Assembly: GCF_004362715.1 (NCBI RefSeq)
Contig: NZ_SNYC01000004.1
Location: 1,178,001-1,242,000 of the forward strand
Origin: Pedobacter metabolipauper
GTDB lineage: Bacteria; Bacteroidota; Bacteroidia; Sphingobacteriales; Sphingobacteriaceae
Direction: 5' to 3'
DNA length: 64,000 nt
In this document: positions 18,498 through 26,636 of the stretch, piece after piece
How the letters are laid out: each line of letters begins with the position of its first letter
Numbering within the stretch: position 1 is the first letter of the stretch
The notes under the pieces: model-generated
The model's input: the letters and a program-made list of their open reading frames with translations, nothing else
Told to the model about the DNA's origin: nothing
Databases searched by the model: none
Translations under genes and position numbers: made by a program

Positions 18498-18520
18498 AGG
18501 GCACGTAAGTGCCCTTTTTT
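18498..18520 (+). terminator. intrinsic terminator after the ECF sigma gene
   Basis: A perfect 7-bp stem (AGGGCAC at 18498-18504, GTGCCCT at 18509-18515) with a GTAA tetraloop and six T (18515-18520). Confidence 0.85.
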
Positions 18521-18525
18521 ATTGC

Positions 18526-19056
18526 CTATTTTTCGGAAAGAGCTTTGAGATTAGATAGCCCCTTTTCATAATCTTTTCCAAGCATGGATTCAAAGGTGAG
18601 CGACATCCATCTTTCCATGATCGAAGTGCTTTCCCCTCTAAAATCCCAGGTTACTTTGGTACTGCCGTTTGGCAGGGGTTCAAAATAGAAGGACGTTAGC
18701 GCTGTGCTTTCAAACGGTTCAATAAAGTTAAGCCGTTCGTCAATCTGTTTGTAGGGGTTTAGTTTTTCAATGGTCATGCTCCCGGTTCCCACTTCTTTTC
18801 CAACCCAGCTAAAGACGGAGCCAACAGAAACACCATCGCCGGTTACCGTCTTCTTCGCTGAAGGTTCCATTTCCATCCATGGGTTCCATTTGGCAAAGTC
18901 ATTAAAGTCTAATGCTTTTTGATAAACCGTACTGTCTGGTTTATTAATCTCAATGCTTCTGCTTACGCTGTAAGATTTCGGCAGAAAAAAGCCAATGATA
19001 AAAAACAGGACGATCAGCGTTAGGAGTATGCCGCCTAAAATTTTAAGTACTTTCAT
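18526..19056 (-). CDS. SRPBCC family (START/polyketide cyclase-like) protein
   Basis: A 176-residue protein with an N-terminal membrane anchor (LKILGGILLTLIVLFFIIGFFLP) followed by one SRPBCC domain: an opening strand SVSRSIEINKPDSTVYQKAL, the DFNDFAKWNPWMEMEPSAKK helix region typical of polyketide-cyclase/AHSA1-like proteins, and a long C-terminal helix. These domains bind hydrophobic ligands, but members of this membrane-anchored type have no known function. It is divergent from the lycopene cyclase gene, so a link to carotenoids or other lipids is conceivable but not shown. Confidence 0.8.
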   Translation of the reverse strand: MKVLKILGGILLTLIVLFFIIGFFLPKSYSVSRSIEINKPDSTVYQKALDFNDFAKWNPWMEMEPSAKKTVTGDGVSVGSVFSWVGKEVGTGSMTIEKLNPYKQIDERLNFIEPFESTALTSFYFEPLPNGSTKVTWDFRGESTSIMERWMSLTFESMLGKDYEKGLSNLKALSEK

Positions 19057-19150
19057 AGTTGTTTGGTTTGGTTACCTAAAATTATATAAAAAATTTTAAT
19101 TCAAAAAATAGATATTGTTGTAATCCGATAGATCATATAAAAAAAGAACC

Positions 19151-19180
19151 TTGATTACCGGGTCCAAAAGCCTATTTTTG
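19151..19180 (+). promoter_or_regulatory. promoter of the lycopene cyclase/cytochrome b5 pair
   Basis: TTG (19151-19153), 19 nt, TATTTTTG (19173-19180): a full match to the Bacteroidota consensus TTG-N17-23-TAnnTTTG. The start codon at 19197 follows after only 16 nt, so the leader is very short. Confidence 0.7.
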
Positions 19181-19196
19181 GGCTGAATTTTTACAC

Positions 19197-19874
19197 ATGA
19201 TCTATACTTATTTACTTATAAACCTCGGATTGCTGGTCATTCCAATGCTTCTGGCTTTAAACCGCAGGGTTTCTGTGTTCAGTAGCGGGCTAGCTACGGG
19301 AGCAGCAATACTGGCGCCTGCCATACTATTCTTTATCTTTTCTTTTGTATTTAATCAATTCGGGATCTGGCAATTTAATCCGGAACGGGTATTGGGCATT
19401 TACTTCGGACAGCTGCCTGTTGAAGAACTACTGTTTTATGTAACGTTACCCTTAGCCGGCTTGTCGGTATACCGCTATTTGAATGTTGTTTTCCCAAATA
19501 ATGAGCTGGACAAATTTAGCCTGTCGCTCAGTAACCTGATCCTCGGTATTTGCGTGGCCATGCTTTTCTTTACGTATACGCGGTGGTATAGTGTGGTTAC
19601 TTTTTCGGTGCTGTTCATCCTGCTGCTGTACATTGAGTATCTCAATAAGATTCGGTTCATGTATCGGTTTTACCGGGCATATGTTGTAGCCCTGATTCCT
19701 TTTTATGTCGTTTACGGACTGTTGACCAGTCTGCCAGTACTTACGTATTCAGATGCTGGATTAATGAAGTTAAAAATTGGGACCATACCATTTGAGACTC
19801 ATTTTTATTTCATGGGGATGCTGCTGCTTACCGTGTATGTATTTGAATGGGTGCAGCGTAAAGCCAACAGCTAA
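19197..19874 (+). CDS. lycopene cyclase domain protein (CrtYc/CrtYd type)
   Basis: A 225-residue integral membrane protein with about seven hydrophobic segments. The motif FGQLPVEELLFYVTLPLAG (residues about 75-92) is the PxE(E)xxF signature of the heterodimeric-type lycopene cyclase family. A second, weaker copy occurs near the C-terminus (IGTIPFETHFYFMGMLLLTV), so both halves are present in one chain. Enzymes of this family convert the linear ends of lycopene into rings in carotenoid synthesis at the cytoplasmic membrane. No other carotenoid genes are in the window. It is translationally coupled to the next gene by a TAATG overlap. Confidence 0.8.
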   Translation: MIYTYLLINLGLLVIPMLLALNRRVSVFSSGLATGAAILAPAILFFIFSFVFNQFGIWQFNPERVLGIYFGQLPVEELLFYVTLPLAGLSVYRYLNVVFPNNELDKFSLSLSNLILGICVAMLFFTYTRWYSVVTFSVLFILLLYIEYLNKIRFMYRFYRAYVVALIPFYVVYGLLTSLPVLTYSDAGLMKLKIGTIPFETHFYFMGMLLLTVYVFEWVQRKANS

Positions 19875-20107
19875 TGGAACTGCCGGTTTATACCAAACAG
19901 CAATTGGCCTTGCGTAACGGGCAGGATAAGCCCCAGATCTGGGTGGCTTACCATGGATTGATCTATGACGTTACCGACAGCAGGTTGTGGAGAAACGGTA
20001 AGCATTACGAGCATTGGGCAGGGCAGGACCTTACCGATGAACTGTCAGATGCACCGCATACAGAAACTGTATTTGAAAAGTTTACTGCCATAGGAAGGCT
20101 GCAGTAA
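19874..20107 (+). CDS. small cytochrome b5-like heme-binding domain protein
   Basis: A 77-residue soluble protein consisting of a single cytochrome b5-like fold: YTKQQLALRNGQDKPQIWVA, then YHGLIYDVTDSRLWRNGKHY, then EHWAGQDLTDELSDAPH. The strand-turn VAYHGLIYDVT and the two His-containing loops (KHYEHWAG and DAPHTE) correspond to the two axial heme ligands of the family. There is no signal peptide or membrane anchor. The start codon overlaps the cyclase stop codon, so the two proteins are made together. A role as electron carrier or heme-dependent partner of the cyclase, or of another carotenoid enzyme, is inference from position only. Confidence 0.8.
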   Translation: MELPVYTKQQLALRNGQDKPQIWVAYHGLIYDVTDSRLWRNGKHYEHWAGQDLTDELSDAPHTETVFEKFTAIGRLQ

Positions 20108-20131
20108 GGAGGTGCTTATTGATCCTTATGG

Positions 20132-20167
20132 AAACAGCCCGGAACCTTTGAGATTTCCGGGCTGTTT
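20132..20167. terminator. strong hairpin terminator after the cytochrome b5-like gene
   Basis: A perfect 13-bp stem (AAACAGCCCGGAA at 20132-20144, TTCCGGGCTGTTT at 20155-20167) with a 10-nt loop, between the plus-strand pair and the convergent kinase gene. It can work in both directions; the T tract is short. Confidence 0.7.
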
Positions 20168-20272
20168 GTATTATTAAACTTCGATTCCAATTGGGTTTCG
20201 ATCGCAGATTATACTTCGGGATTGAGCTTAGCTTGATTAATCTTCAATTGTCGATTATCGTTCGATAATAAA

Positions 20273-21193
20273 TTAAGCTTCAATGGTAAATGAGCTCAGG
20301 CTTACAAACTCCTGAACGCGGCCTGCAACTTCTTCTTCCGTAAGATTTAAGATCTTTTCTGTTCCGAATTTCTCTACGCAGAACGAGGCAAGGGCAGAAC
20401 CGTAAATGATTGCATTTTTCATGTTGTTAAAGTTAATGGTACCTACTTTGGCCATATAACCAATAAAACCACCTGCAAAGGTATCACCGGCGCCAGTTGG
20501 ATCAAATACATCAGCTAAAGGTAAAGCTGGCGCAGAGAAGATCTTATCCTCATGGAATAAAAGGGCACCATGCTCACCTTTTTTTATGATCAGGTATTTA
20601 GGGCCCATGGTTAAAATTTTCTTAGCCGCTTTTACTAAAGAATATTCACCGGAAAGCTGACGGGCTTCTGCATCATTGATGGTTAGCACATCAACCATTT
20701 TAATGGTTTCCAGCAAATCCGGCATCATAATGTCCATCCAAAAGTTCATGGTATCCAGAACGATTAGTTTTGGTCTGTTTTTAAGGCGGTTTATGACAGT
20801 CTGCTGTACAATTGGGGTTAGGTTACCTAACATCAGGTATTCGCAGTCCTGGTAGCTCTCAGGGATAATGGGATCGAAATTTTCAAGAACATTCAATTCA
20901 GTTGCTAAAGTATCGCGGCTATTCATGTCATTGTGGTACTTTCCAGACCAGAAGAACGATTTTTCCCCTTCTTTAATCTGAAGCCCTTCGGTATCCACAC
21001 CATGCCGGGTAAACGTATCTATATCTTCTTTATGGAAGTCATCACCAACAACACCAACAATTTTTACCTTATTATAGAAGTAAGAAGCGGCTAAACTTGC
21101 ATAGGTTGCCGCGCCGCCTACTATTTTATCTGTCTTTCCGAAGGGAGTTTCTATAGCGTCGAACGCTACAGTTCCTATGATTATCAGGCTCAT
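20273..21193 (-). CDS. PfkB family carbohydrate/nucleoside kinase
   Basis: A 306-residue cytoplasmic sugar kinase of the ribokinase/PfkB family. The N-terminal signature region contains GKTDKIVGGAATYASLAAS. The C-terminal signature is DPTGAGDTFAGGFIGYMAKV, with the catalytic aspartate and the anion hole GAGD. The substrate could be a sugar, adenosine or another small alcohol; the sequence does not settle it, and the neighbours give no pathway clue. It is monocistronic, starting about 130 bp from tRNA-Asn on the opposite strand. Confidence 0.9.
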   Translation of the reverse strand: MSLIIIGTVAFDAIETPFGKTDKIVGGAATYASLAASYFYNKVKIVGVVGDDFHKEDIDTFTRHGVDTEGLQIKEGEKSFFWSGKYHNDMNSRDTLATELNVLENFDPIIPESYQDCEYLMLGNLTPIVQQTVINRLKNRPKLIVLDTMNFWMDIMMPDLLETIKMVDVLTINDAEARQLSGEYSLVKAAKKILTMGPKYLIIKKGEHGALLFHEDKIFSAPALPLADVFDPTGAGDTFAGGFIGYMAKVGTINFNNMKNAIIYGSALASFCVEKFGTEKILNLTEEEVAGRVQEFVSLSSFTIEA

Positions 21194-21326
21194 AAATATT
21201 TTTTTAATTTTTTTTGCTACAAATATTGCATAAATAATTTAAAAGCCCTAATATTGCATTCCCAAAACGAACGAGACTTTATGTTCTTAACGAAGTCAGA
21301 AAGGCGTTTTGGTAACCAGAGTACAC

Positions 21327-21403
21327 TCCTTCTTAGCTCAGCTGGTTAGAGCATCTGACTGTTAATCAGAGGGTCGCTGGTTCGAGCCCAGCAGAGGGAG
21401 CCA
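21327..21403 (+). tRNA. tRNA-Asn (GTT)
   Basis: A full cloverleaf: acceptor stem TCCTTCT (21327-21333) with AGAGGGA (21393-21399), D arm GCTC...GAGC, anticodon stem TCTGA/TCAGA around CTGTTAA (anticodon GTT at 21361-21363), T arm GCTGG-TTCGAGC-CCAGC, discriminator G and an encoded CCA (21401-21403). It is followed by an intrinsic terminator. Confidence 0.97.
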
Positions 21404-21413
21404 ATTTCAAGAT

Positions 21414-21441
21414 AAAACCTTACCATGTCCGGTAAGGTTTT
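21414..21441 (+). terminator. intrinsic terminator after tRNA-Asn
   Basis: A perfect 11-bp stem (AAAACCTTACC at 21414-21424, GGTAAGGTTTT at 21431-21441) with a 6-nt loop and a T-rich tail, 10 nt after the tRNA 3' end. Confidence 0.85.
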
Positions 21442-21484
21442 CTTGTTTTCAGGGGGTTTTTAACCAACCCAGGGGGGCTGATCC

Positions 21485-21517
21485 AAAAAGAAGCCATCCC
21501 GGTTTCGGGACAGCTTC
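21485..21517 (-). terminator. intrinsic terminator of the SusC/SusD locus 1 operon
   Basis: On the minus strand GAAGC-TG-TCCCG pairs with CGGGA-TG-GCTTC around a 4-nt loop (21490-21517), followed by TTTTT (21489-21485). It lies 54 nt past the TlpA stop codon. Confidence 0.75.
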
Positions 21518-21570
21518 CTGGAGAGGTTTCCATTCCTTGTTACATTACAAGGGGAAAATTTAATGATCAA

Positions 21571-22686
21571 CTATTGGGTAAGCTCTTTGATCTTATTGAA
21601 AAGTGTTTCTGCTCTAAGGTTGGTTGCAACTACTTTACCCTGACCGTCTACCAATACATTTTGTGGAATCGCGCGGATCTCATAAAGTACTGCAGCGGGT
21701 TCCTTCCAGCCCTTCAGGCTCGAAACATGATACCAGGGCATTCCATCCTTTTCAATTGCTGCTTTCCATTTGGCAGCATCTTCGTCAAGGGAGACACTCA
21801 ATATGGTAAATCCTTTGTCTTTAAATGCATTGAACGCTTTAACTACATTCGGATTTTCTTTCCTGCATGGGCCGCACCAGCTGGCCCAGAAGTCTACCAG
21901 CGTATATTTATTTTTACTGATCACCTCTTTCAAGCTGAGCTCTTTCCCATCCGGAGTAGTTGAAATAAAGTCTTTGTAGGCCAGGCCGGTCATCTTGCCC
22001 TTTACTGCAAGTAACCTGGCTTCCAGCTGCTTTCCAAGAACTGTAGCTTTCAATTCCGGACTTAATTTCGCATAAAAAGGATAGGTGGCTTCATAATTCA
22101 GGAGACTTCCCGGAGCATTTTTGTCTAAATAATAAAGCGAGATATAAGAGGATGGGTATTTGGTTACAAATTGATGAATAATTCCCCGCTTCAGGAGGGT
22201 ATATTCCTCCAGCCCTGCCAGAAATTTGGTAATGTAAGCTTTCTTTTCTTCGCCCTCTGGCATATTCTTGAAAGTGTTTATACTCCCGAATAACTGATCC
22301 TCTGCGGGTCTGAGTTGTTTTGCCAGCTGCTCATGTTCTTCTGCCAGTTTTGTGCCGCTGATATTGGCATAGTGAATAGAATCTTTGGCTGATACGCGAA
22401 CGGTTCCTTCAGATAAGAAGAGGTCAATCCGGTCGCCATTATCTTCATTGCCCATGCTCAGCTTTGCTGAAGTTGGAGCGGTTATATTGCCTGCCAATTT
22501 AAATGCACCATTTTTAACCAATGTGCTATCTACTTTTTTAACCTGGGCCTGGTTGTAATACAACTTTATAAATTTACCGTCGTATTTGCGGTTGATGTTG
22601 CCTGCTATGGCAAAATTTTCAGATTGTGAAAAGCTTGCCAGGGGGATAATTGACAAGCCCAGTATAATGATAGGTTTAAAATTCAT
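21571..22686 (-). CDS. TlpA-like thiol-disulfide oxidoreductase with DUF4369 domain
   Basis: A 371-residue exported protein with signal peptide IILGLSIIPLASFSQ. The N-terminal DUF4369 beta domain (NFAIAGNINRKYDGKFIKLY, residues about 25-120) is followed by a helical linker. The C-terminal thioredoxin fold has the redox motif WASWCGPCRKENP, with its cis-Pro in AIPQNVLVDG. Such proteins reduce or rearrange disulfides in the periplasm or at the outer membrane. It is the last gene of the SusC/SusD locus 1, 27 bp after the PKD-like lipoprotein gene and before a terminator. TlpA/DUF4369 genes often end this type of locus, but their role there is not established. Confidence 0.9.
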   Translation of the reverse strand: MNFKPIIILGLSIIPLASFSQSENFAIAGNINRKYDGKFIKLYYNQAQVKKVDSTLVKNGAFKLAGNITAPTSAKLSMGNEDNGDRIDLFLSEGTVRVSAKDSIHYANISGTKLAEEHEQLAKQLRPAEDQLFGSINTFKNMPEGEEKKAYITKFLAGLEEYTLLKRGIIHQFVTKYPSSYISLYYLDKNAPGSLLNYEATYPFYAKLSPELKATVLGKQLEARLLAVKGKMTGLAYKDFISTTPDGKELSLKEVISKNKYTLVDFWASWCGPCRKENPNVVKAFNAFKDKGFTILSVSLDEDAAKWKAAIEKDGMPWYHVSSLKGWKEPAAVLYEIRAIPQNVLVDGQGKVVATNLRAETLFNKIKELTQ

Positions 22687-22713
22687 CTATGTCTTTTTTA
22701 AATAATGATAAGT

Positions 22714-24276
22714 TTAGTTAACTGCACGCCAGTTGATGTCTTTAATTTTAACCAGGCCAGACCAGGTACTTTTTGCTGCGGGCAGCAGGTCGACTACATT
22801 GGGGTTTGTACCCAGCGTAAAGCGTCGCAATGTGCCCTTGGTTGTGCTGTTATAGGTTCCTATGTATAAGCTGTTTGCCAAATAGTCAATTTGTGTATCG
22901 AACTTGAGCATGGTAATCTCATCGGCTCCTATTTCAGGAAACTGATAGAACCGTTCATTTCCTGGATTATAATCATAGGCATAAAGTTTGCCGCCAACAG
23001 AATAAAAGATAACGCTGCGGTTAGATGAGAATGCATAGTGATCAGCTTTAGCGAAGTCGGTAGCGATTGGCAATATGGTATAAGCCGCCCGTTTGGCAGG
23101 AGCAGCTCCGCTTGCATAGAACTTGTATACATAATGCGCATTACCGGCATCTTTCATAATGGCGAAAGAGTTGCCATTGGTAGATCCGCCATCGGTATTG
23201 CGTGTATTTTCGGCATATACCAGGCTTCTTCCTGATTGTGCCTGGTTCCATGGAAATGCACTGCCTGCAACATCTGCAAGTACGGTAGAAGCGGTTGCTG
23301 ATCCGAATCCGTTATAATTTAAAAAGCGCTGGTTTTGCGTGTCGTACCACATCACGGTAGTCATATCGCCCGTTGAATACAGCAGGTATGGCGCAGCCGG
23401 AATTCTTACCTGTTGTGCAGTGGCAACCCTGTTAATGGGATTGTTGTAAAAGTCTCCGCCGTTGATCAGCAGGAAACACGCAAAGAGATCCCCTGCCTTC
23501 GTTAACATGACCCTGTAAAAGGTAGCGCTGATGGCACCGGCAGCTGTACGGATTTGAGGTGCAACTGCAATGGGATGTAATGTTTCGGGATCTATCTGTT
23601 CTGACATAAACAATGACTTGCTGAAGTTGTTGTTTGTGGTCGCCTTCATGGTAATGCGATCCAGATAATACGATCCTGTTTTGGTAAGTGCCCACAGTTT
23701 CAGGTAGCTGTCAAGGTTACCGCCGGTATGCAGAAAGCTGACCGGTTCACGAAGGCGGGGAAGCCCGCTTTCTGATAACAGGTGCTTTAAGTGCAGAGTG
23801 TCGCTTAACATGGAAAGCATTTCTGCTTCAGCGTAGCCCTGATCATCCTCGCCCATCAGCAGTAAGCCGCGGGAAAAAGGTGTGCTGATCGTAAGCACAG
23901 AATTGGACCGCCATTCTACCCCGGTTTTTTTGTCCGTTACGCGGTAATAAAGGTCGTGGGGAATGGGCTCTAATACAATAGGATATACCAGGTTTCGCTC
24001 CTCGCCAATGGTATCCAGAAAGCCGGTGGTATTTCGCAGGATCCACCGGAATTGGTACCTGGATGGATCAGACTCGTCCATTGTTCCTAAAATGGTTGGA
24101 TTAATACGCAGGGTATCAAAACCACGGCGCAACGTATAGGTCTTGTTTACACCAGTTATGGTTACTTCATTGATGTCGTGGTACTCATAGTTTCCCAGAT
24201 CTTTGCTGCAGGAACCCAATCCTGCAAGGGATAGCAGGAGTAAAGTATATTTATATAATTTCATGTGGATCTTCAT
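22714..24276 (-). CDS. PKD-like family surface lipoprotein
   Basis: About 520 residues. The reading frame is open from 24318, but the ATG at 24276 (MKIHMKLYKYTLLLLSLAG) or 24264 gives a proper lipoprotein signal with lipobox GLGSC and avoids overlapping the upstream gene. The mature start is SKDLGNYEYHDINEVTITGV, followed by the PKD-like module typical of these Bacteroidota lipoproteins (RFDTLRINPTILGTMDESD region, then FRWILRNTTGF), and then a large repetitive beta-rich part that may be a propeller. It lies between the DUF4843 lipoprotein gene and the TlpA gene and is probably a surface-exposed ligand-binding component working with SusC/SusD. The ligand is unknown. Confidence 0.8.
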   Translation of the reverse strand: MKIHMKLYKYTLLLLSLAGLGSCSKDLGNYEYHDINEVTITGVNKTYTLRRGFDTLRINPTILGTMDESDPSRYQFRWILRNTTGFLDTIGEERNLVYPIVLEPIPHDLYYRVTDKKTGVEWRSNSVLTISTPFSRGLLLMGEDDQGYAEAEMLSMLSDTLHLKHLLSESGLPRLREPVSFLHTGGNLDSYLKLWALTKTGSYYLDRITMKATTNNNFSKSLFMSEQIDPETLHPIAVAPQIRTAAGAISATFYRVMLTKAGDLFACFLLINGGDFYNNPINRVATAQQVRIPAAPYLLYSTGDMTTVMWYDTQNQRFLNYNGFGSATASTVLADVAGSAFPWNQAQSGRSLVYAENTRNTDGGSTNGNSFAIMKDAGNAHYVYKFYASGAAPAKRAAYTILPIATDFAKADHYAFSSNRSVIFYSVGGKLYAYDYNPGNERFYQFPEIGADEITMLKFDTQIDYLANSLYIGTYNSTTKGTLRRFTLGTNPNVVDLLPAAKSTWSGLVKIKDINWRAVN

Positions 24277-24289
24277 TTTGAGTTGACAA

Positions 24290-25141
24290 TTAAGGAGCGG
24301 GTACGTACGGTACGCCAATGTATGATGTCCAGGGTACGGAACCGATGAACATCAGGCGGCCATCATCTTCCAGTACCGGGTTTTTTGCGTTATACCGTTC
24401 AATAAGAATGGCCGCTGCATCGCTGCCAACCAGGATGGAACGGGCCATAGGCATGGTCGCCTCACTGGCAAAGTCTTCATATTTTAAGCCAAGGTACTGG
24501 GTTAAAAATTCCATTTTTCTCCTGGTAAAAACGCCCATTAGCCCAGATTCCTTATTCACGGGTTGTAATGAACCGAGCCATACAGCCGGCTTCACCATGA
24601 TATCATTGATCCGTAAGGTATGCAGGCTTGCATCAAACTCAGGAACCACAGTACCTCCTGTTAAAGAAGGAATGGCATCCCATTCCGGAAAAGACAAGGC
24701 AAAATGTTCCGTGGCTACAAGGCGTAATCCCAGCTTCATTTCAACATTCTGTAAATCGGGGCTGCGCTTTAACCGGATCTGTATGGTTGTGGATACCGCA
24801 TTTGCAGGAATGGTCCATAGTTCTGGAAAAGCAAGGTAATGTACACCCAGAATAGCGGTTGTAGAGTCCGGGTTTACTTCCACGCGAAAGTTGCGGTCAT
24901 AATCTTTAACCGGTCCGGTAATCATCACCTTGACCGGAAAGCTCACTTCATCCTGACTGAGGCGGGCAAACTCAACATTGCTGTAAGGCTGGTATGGCCA
25001 GGAATTAATGCTTAGAGCAGGCTGGCCGTGCTGTACAGCGAAGTATACGCCTTCATTACCTTCATATTTCATAATTTCCTTTTCACATCCCCATACTAAG
25101 GCAAGCAGGGGGAGGAGTGCGATGAGTAATTTTTTGTTCAT
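24290..25141 (-). CDS. DUF4843 family lipoprotein
   Basis: A 283-residue lipoprotein with lipobox LALVWGC and mature start EKEIMKYEGNEGVYFAVQHG, a start typical of DUF4843 proteins. The remainder is a beta-rich module (FPVKVMITGPVKDYDRNFRV, TTAILGVHYLAFPELWTIPA) like the Calx-beta/PKD-type repeats of surface glycan-binding proteins. It directly follows SusD in the operon (11 bp) and is followed by the PKD-like lipoprotein. This SusC-SusD-DUF4843-PKD order is common in Sphingobacteriaceae. A surface-binding role is inferred. Confidence 0.82.
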   Translation of the reverse strand: MNKKLLIALLPLLALVWGCEKEIMKYEGNEGVYFAVQHGQPALSINSWPYQPYSNVEFARLSQDEVSFPVKVMITGPVKDYDRNFRVEVNPDSTTAILGVHYLAFPELWTIPANAVSTTIQIRLKRSPDLQNVEMKLGLRLVATEHFALSFPEWDAIPSLTGGTVVPEFDASLHTLRINDIMVKPAVWLGSLQPVNKESGLMGVFTRRKMEFLTQYLGLKYEDFASEATMPMARSILVGSDAAAILIERYNAKNPVLEDDGRLMFIGSVPWTSYIGVPYVPAP

Positions 25142-25152
25142 GGCGTTGTTTT

Positions 25153-26619
25153 TTAATTTCTTTGTGAAGTTTCGCTATCTGGAAGTGGAACGGTATAGTT
25201 GGTAATGACCATGGTCTTTGTTCCGGTAAATGCGGCATGGTTTGGAACAGTCTGCTGTGCATTCCTCTTGTAAAGGAAAAACTGCTGACCTTCCCCAATC
25301 AGTTCTCTTCTGTACTCATTGGCAATGGCCGTTTTAAATGCCGCTTCATCCGCAGGATTTACATTCACGCAGTTGCGGCTGGTCCGTAATTTATTTAAAT
25401 AGGCGATACCAACGGTACGGTCGGGGCTGCATTCGGCTGCAATCAGCAATACTTCACCAAGGCGGATCAGTGGGATCATGTAACGGCCGGGCCCGTCTAC
25501 CACATCTGCATACTTCAGGTTGGTTAGTGCAGTAACAGTGCCCGAAGATACATTTTGCCAGATGCGGCGGCGATAGTCATTGGCATCCGTATAAAGTTCA
25601 TTCACGCGTGTCTCGGTTACGTTGCCGGCATTGAATGATAATTTGGATGTTGGCAGAAGGTTTACATCGAACAGCCGGTTGTACATCTGCACACGGTTGA
25701 TGTCATATAGTGAAAACATCACTTCAGTAGAGAACATCCGGTCAGGTTTGTCTGCGCTGGTTGCACTGGCAGCAGTAACAGCGGGGAATATAATTTTTGC
25801 TGGTGCCTGTACTTCGTTTAGCAAGGCCTCGGCCTGGATAAGGGCATCTGCCTTGTTTCCCTGCCACAAATAGGCACGTGCCAAAAGGGCTTTCGTGGCA
25901 AAATAGTTCAGCCTGTACTGGCGATAATAAAGATCATTTGGGCCTTGCGTATTACTCGTGTTCCTTACGCCATCCGTACGGATTGGATCTGTGTCCTGCA
26001 TCAATGACAAGGCCATTTTCAAATCGTCTGTAACCTGCTGCATGACTTGTTCAGAAGTCAATATCGGTTGTACCTCCAGGCTGGCTTTAGTTACATAAGG
26101 AATGGCGGGTTTAGTTTTATTGGCTTCTGAATATATGGGTCCAAACAAACGAAGCATATCCAGCTGCAATAGTGCACGCAGGGCAAGGGCTTCACCTTTA
26201 ATGAGTCCATAATAGGGTTCAGGTAAAACACCGCCTGGAGCATCGCCGCATTTCTCGATGATCACATTGCAGTTGGCAACCAGTTCATAGCTTTTACGCC
26301 AGGCATTGTCGAACGTCGTTTTGGAGCGTTCGGTCGTGTATACAAAGGTTGTTGTTTCGAAATAGGTATGGGTAGTTCCGGTCATGTAATAATACTGAGC
26401 CAGTACGTCTATCGTTCCAGACGTCATTTCCTGCCCATATAGTGCACGGTTCGTCATTTCTACATATACGCCGTTCAGTGCTTTCAGATAGCCTTCCTTA
26501 TTCACAAACAGTTGGTCTTCTGATAACCTGTCCGTGGGTTTCACATCAACCCATTTGCTGCAGGAGAGCATAAATGAGCTTAAAAAGATGAAGAGAAATA
26601 GTTTATATAATGTTTTCAT
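25153..26619 (-). CDS. RagB/SusD family outer-membrane lipoprotein
   Basis: A 488-residue SusD-type lipoprotein that lids the SusC channel and binds the nutrient at the cell surface. The signal and lipobox are LFIFLSSFMLSC, and the mature start SKWVDVKPTDRLSEDQLFVN is typical of the family. The N-terminal TPR-like helices contain GEALALRALLQLDMLRLFGP, and the C-terminal part has MIPLIRLGEVLLIAAECSP and EYRRELIGEGQQFFLYKRN, both RagB/SusD landmarks. The last residues (YTVPLPDSETSQRN) also fit. It follows its SusC partner after 17 bp. Confidence 0.95.
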   Translation of the reverse strand: MKTLYKLFLFIFLSSFMLSCSKWVDVKPTDRLSEDQLFVNKEGYLKALNGVYVEMTNRALYGQEMTSGTIDVLAQYYYMTGTTHTYFETTTFVYTTERSKTTFDNAWRKSYELVANCNVIIEKCGDAPGGVLPEPYYGLIKGEALALRALLQLDMLRLFGPIYSEANKTKPAIPYVTKASLEVQPILTSEQVMQQVTDDLKMALSLMQDTDPIRTDGVRNTSNTQGPNDLYYRQYRLNYFATKALLARAYLWQGNKADALIQAEALLNEVQAPAKIIFPAVTAASATSADKPDRMFSTEVMFSLYDINRVQMYNRLFDVNLLPTSKLSFNAGNVTETRVNELYTDANDYRRRIWQNVSSGTVTALTNLKYADVVDGPGRYMIPLIRLGEVLLIAAECSPDRTVGIAYLNKLRTSRNCVNVNPADEAAFKTAIANEYRRELIGEGQQFFLYKRNAQQTVPNHAAFTGTKTMVITNYTVPLPDSETSQRN

Positions 26620-26636
26620 GTTTTACAGTTATAAAG

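Noticed and set aside
21327..21403. tRNA-Asn as an integration site for a mobile island
   Set aside because: No integrase gene and no second copy of the tRNA 3' end were found in the window.
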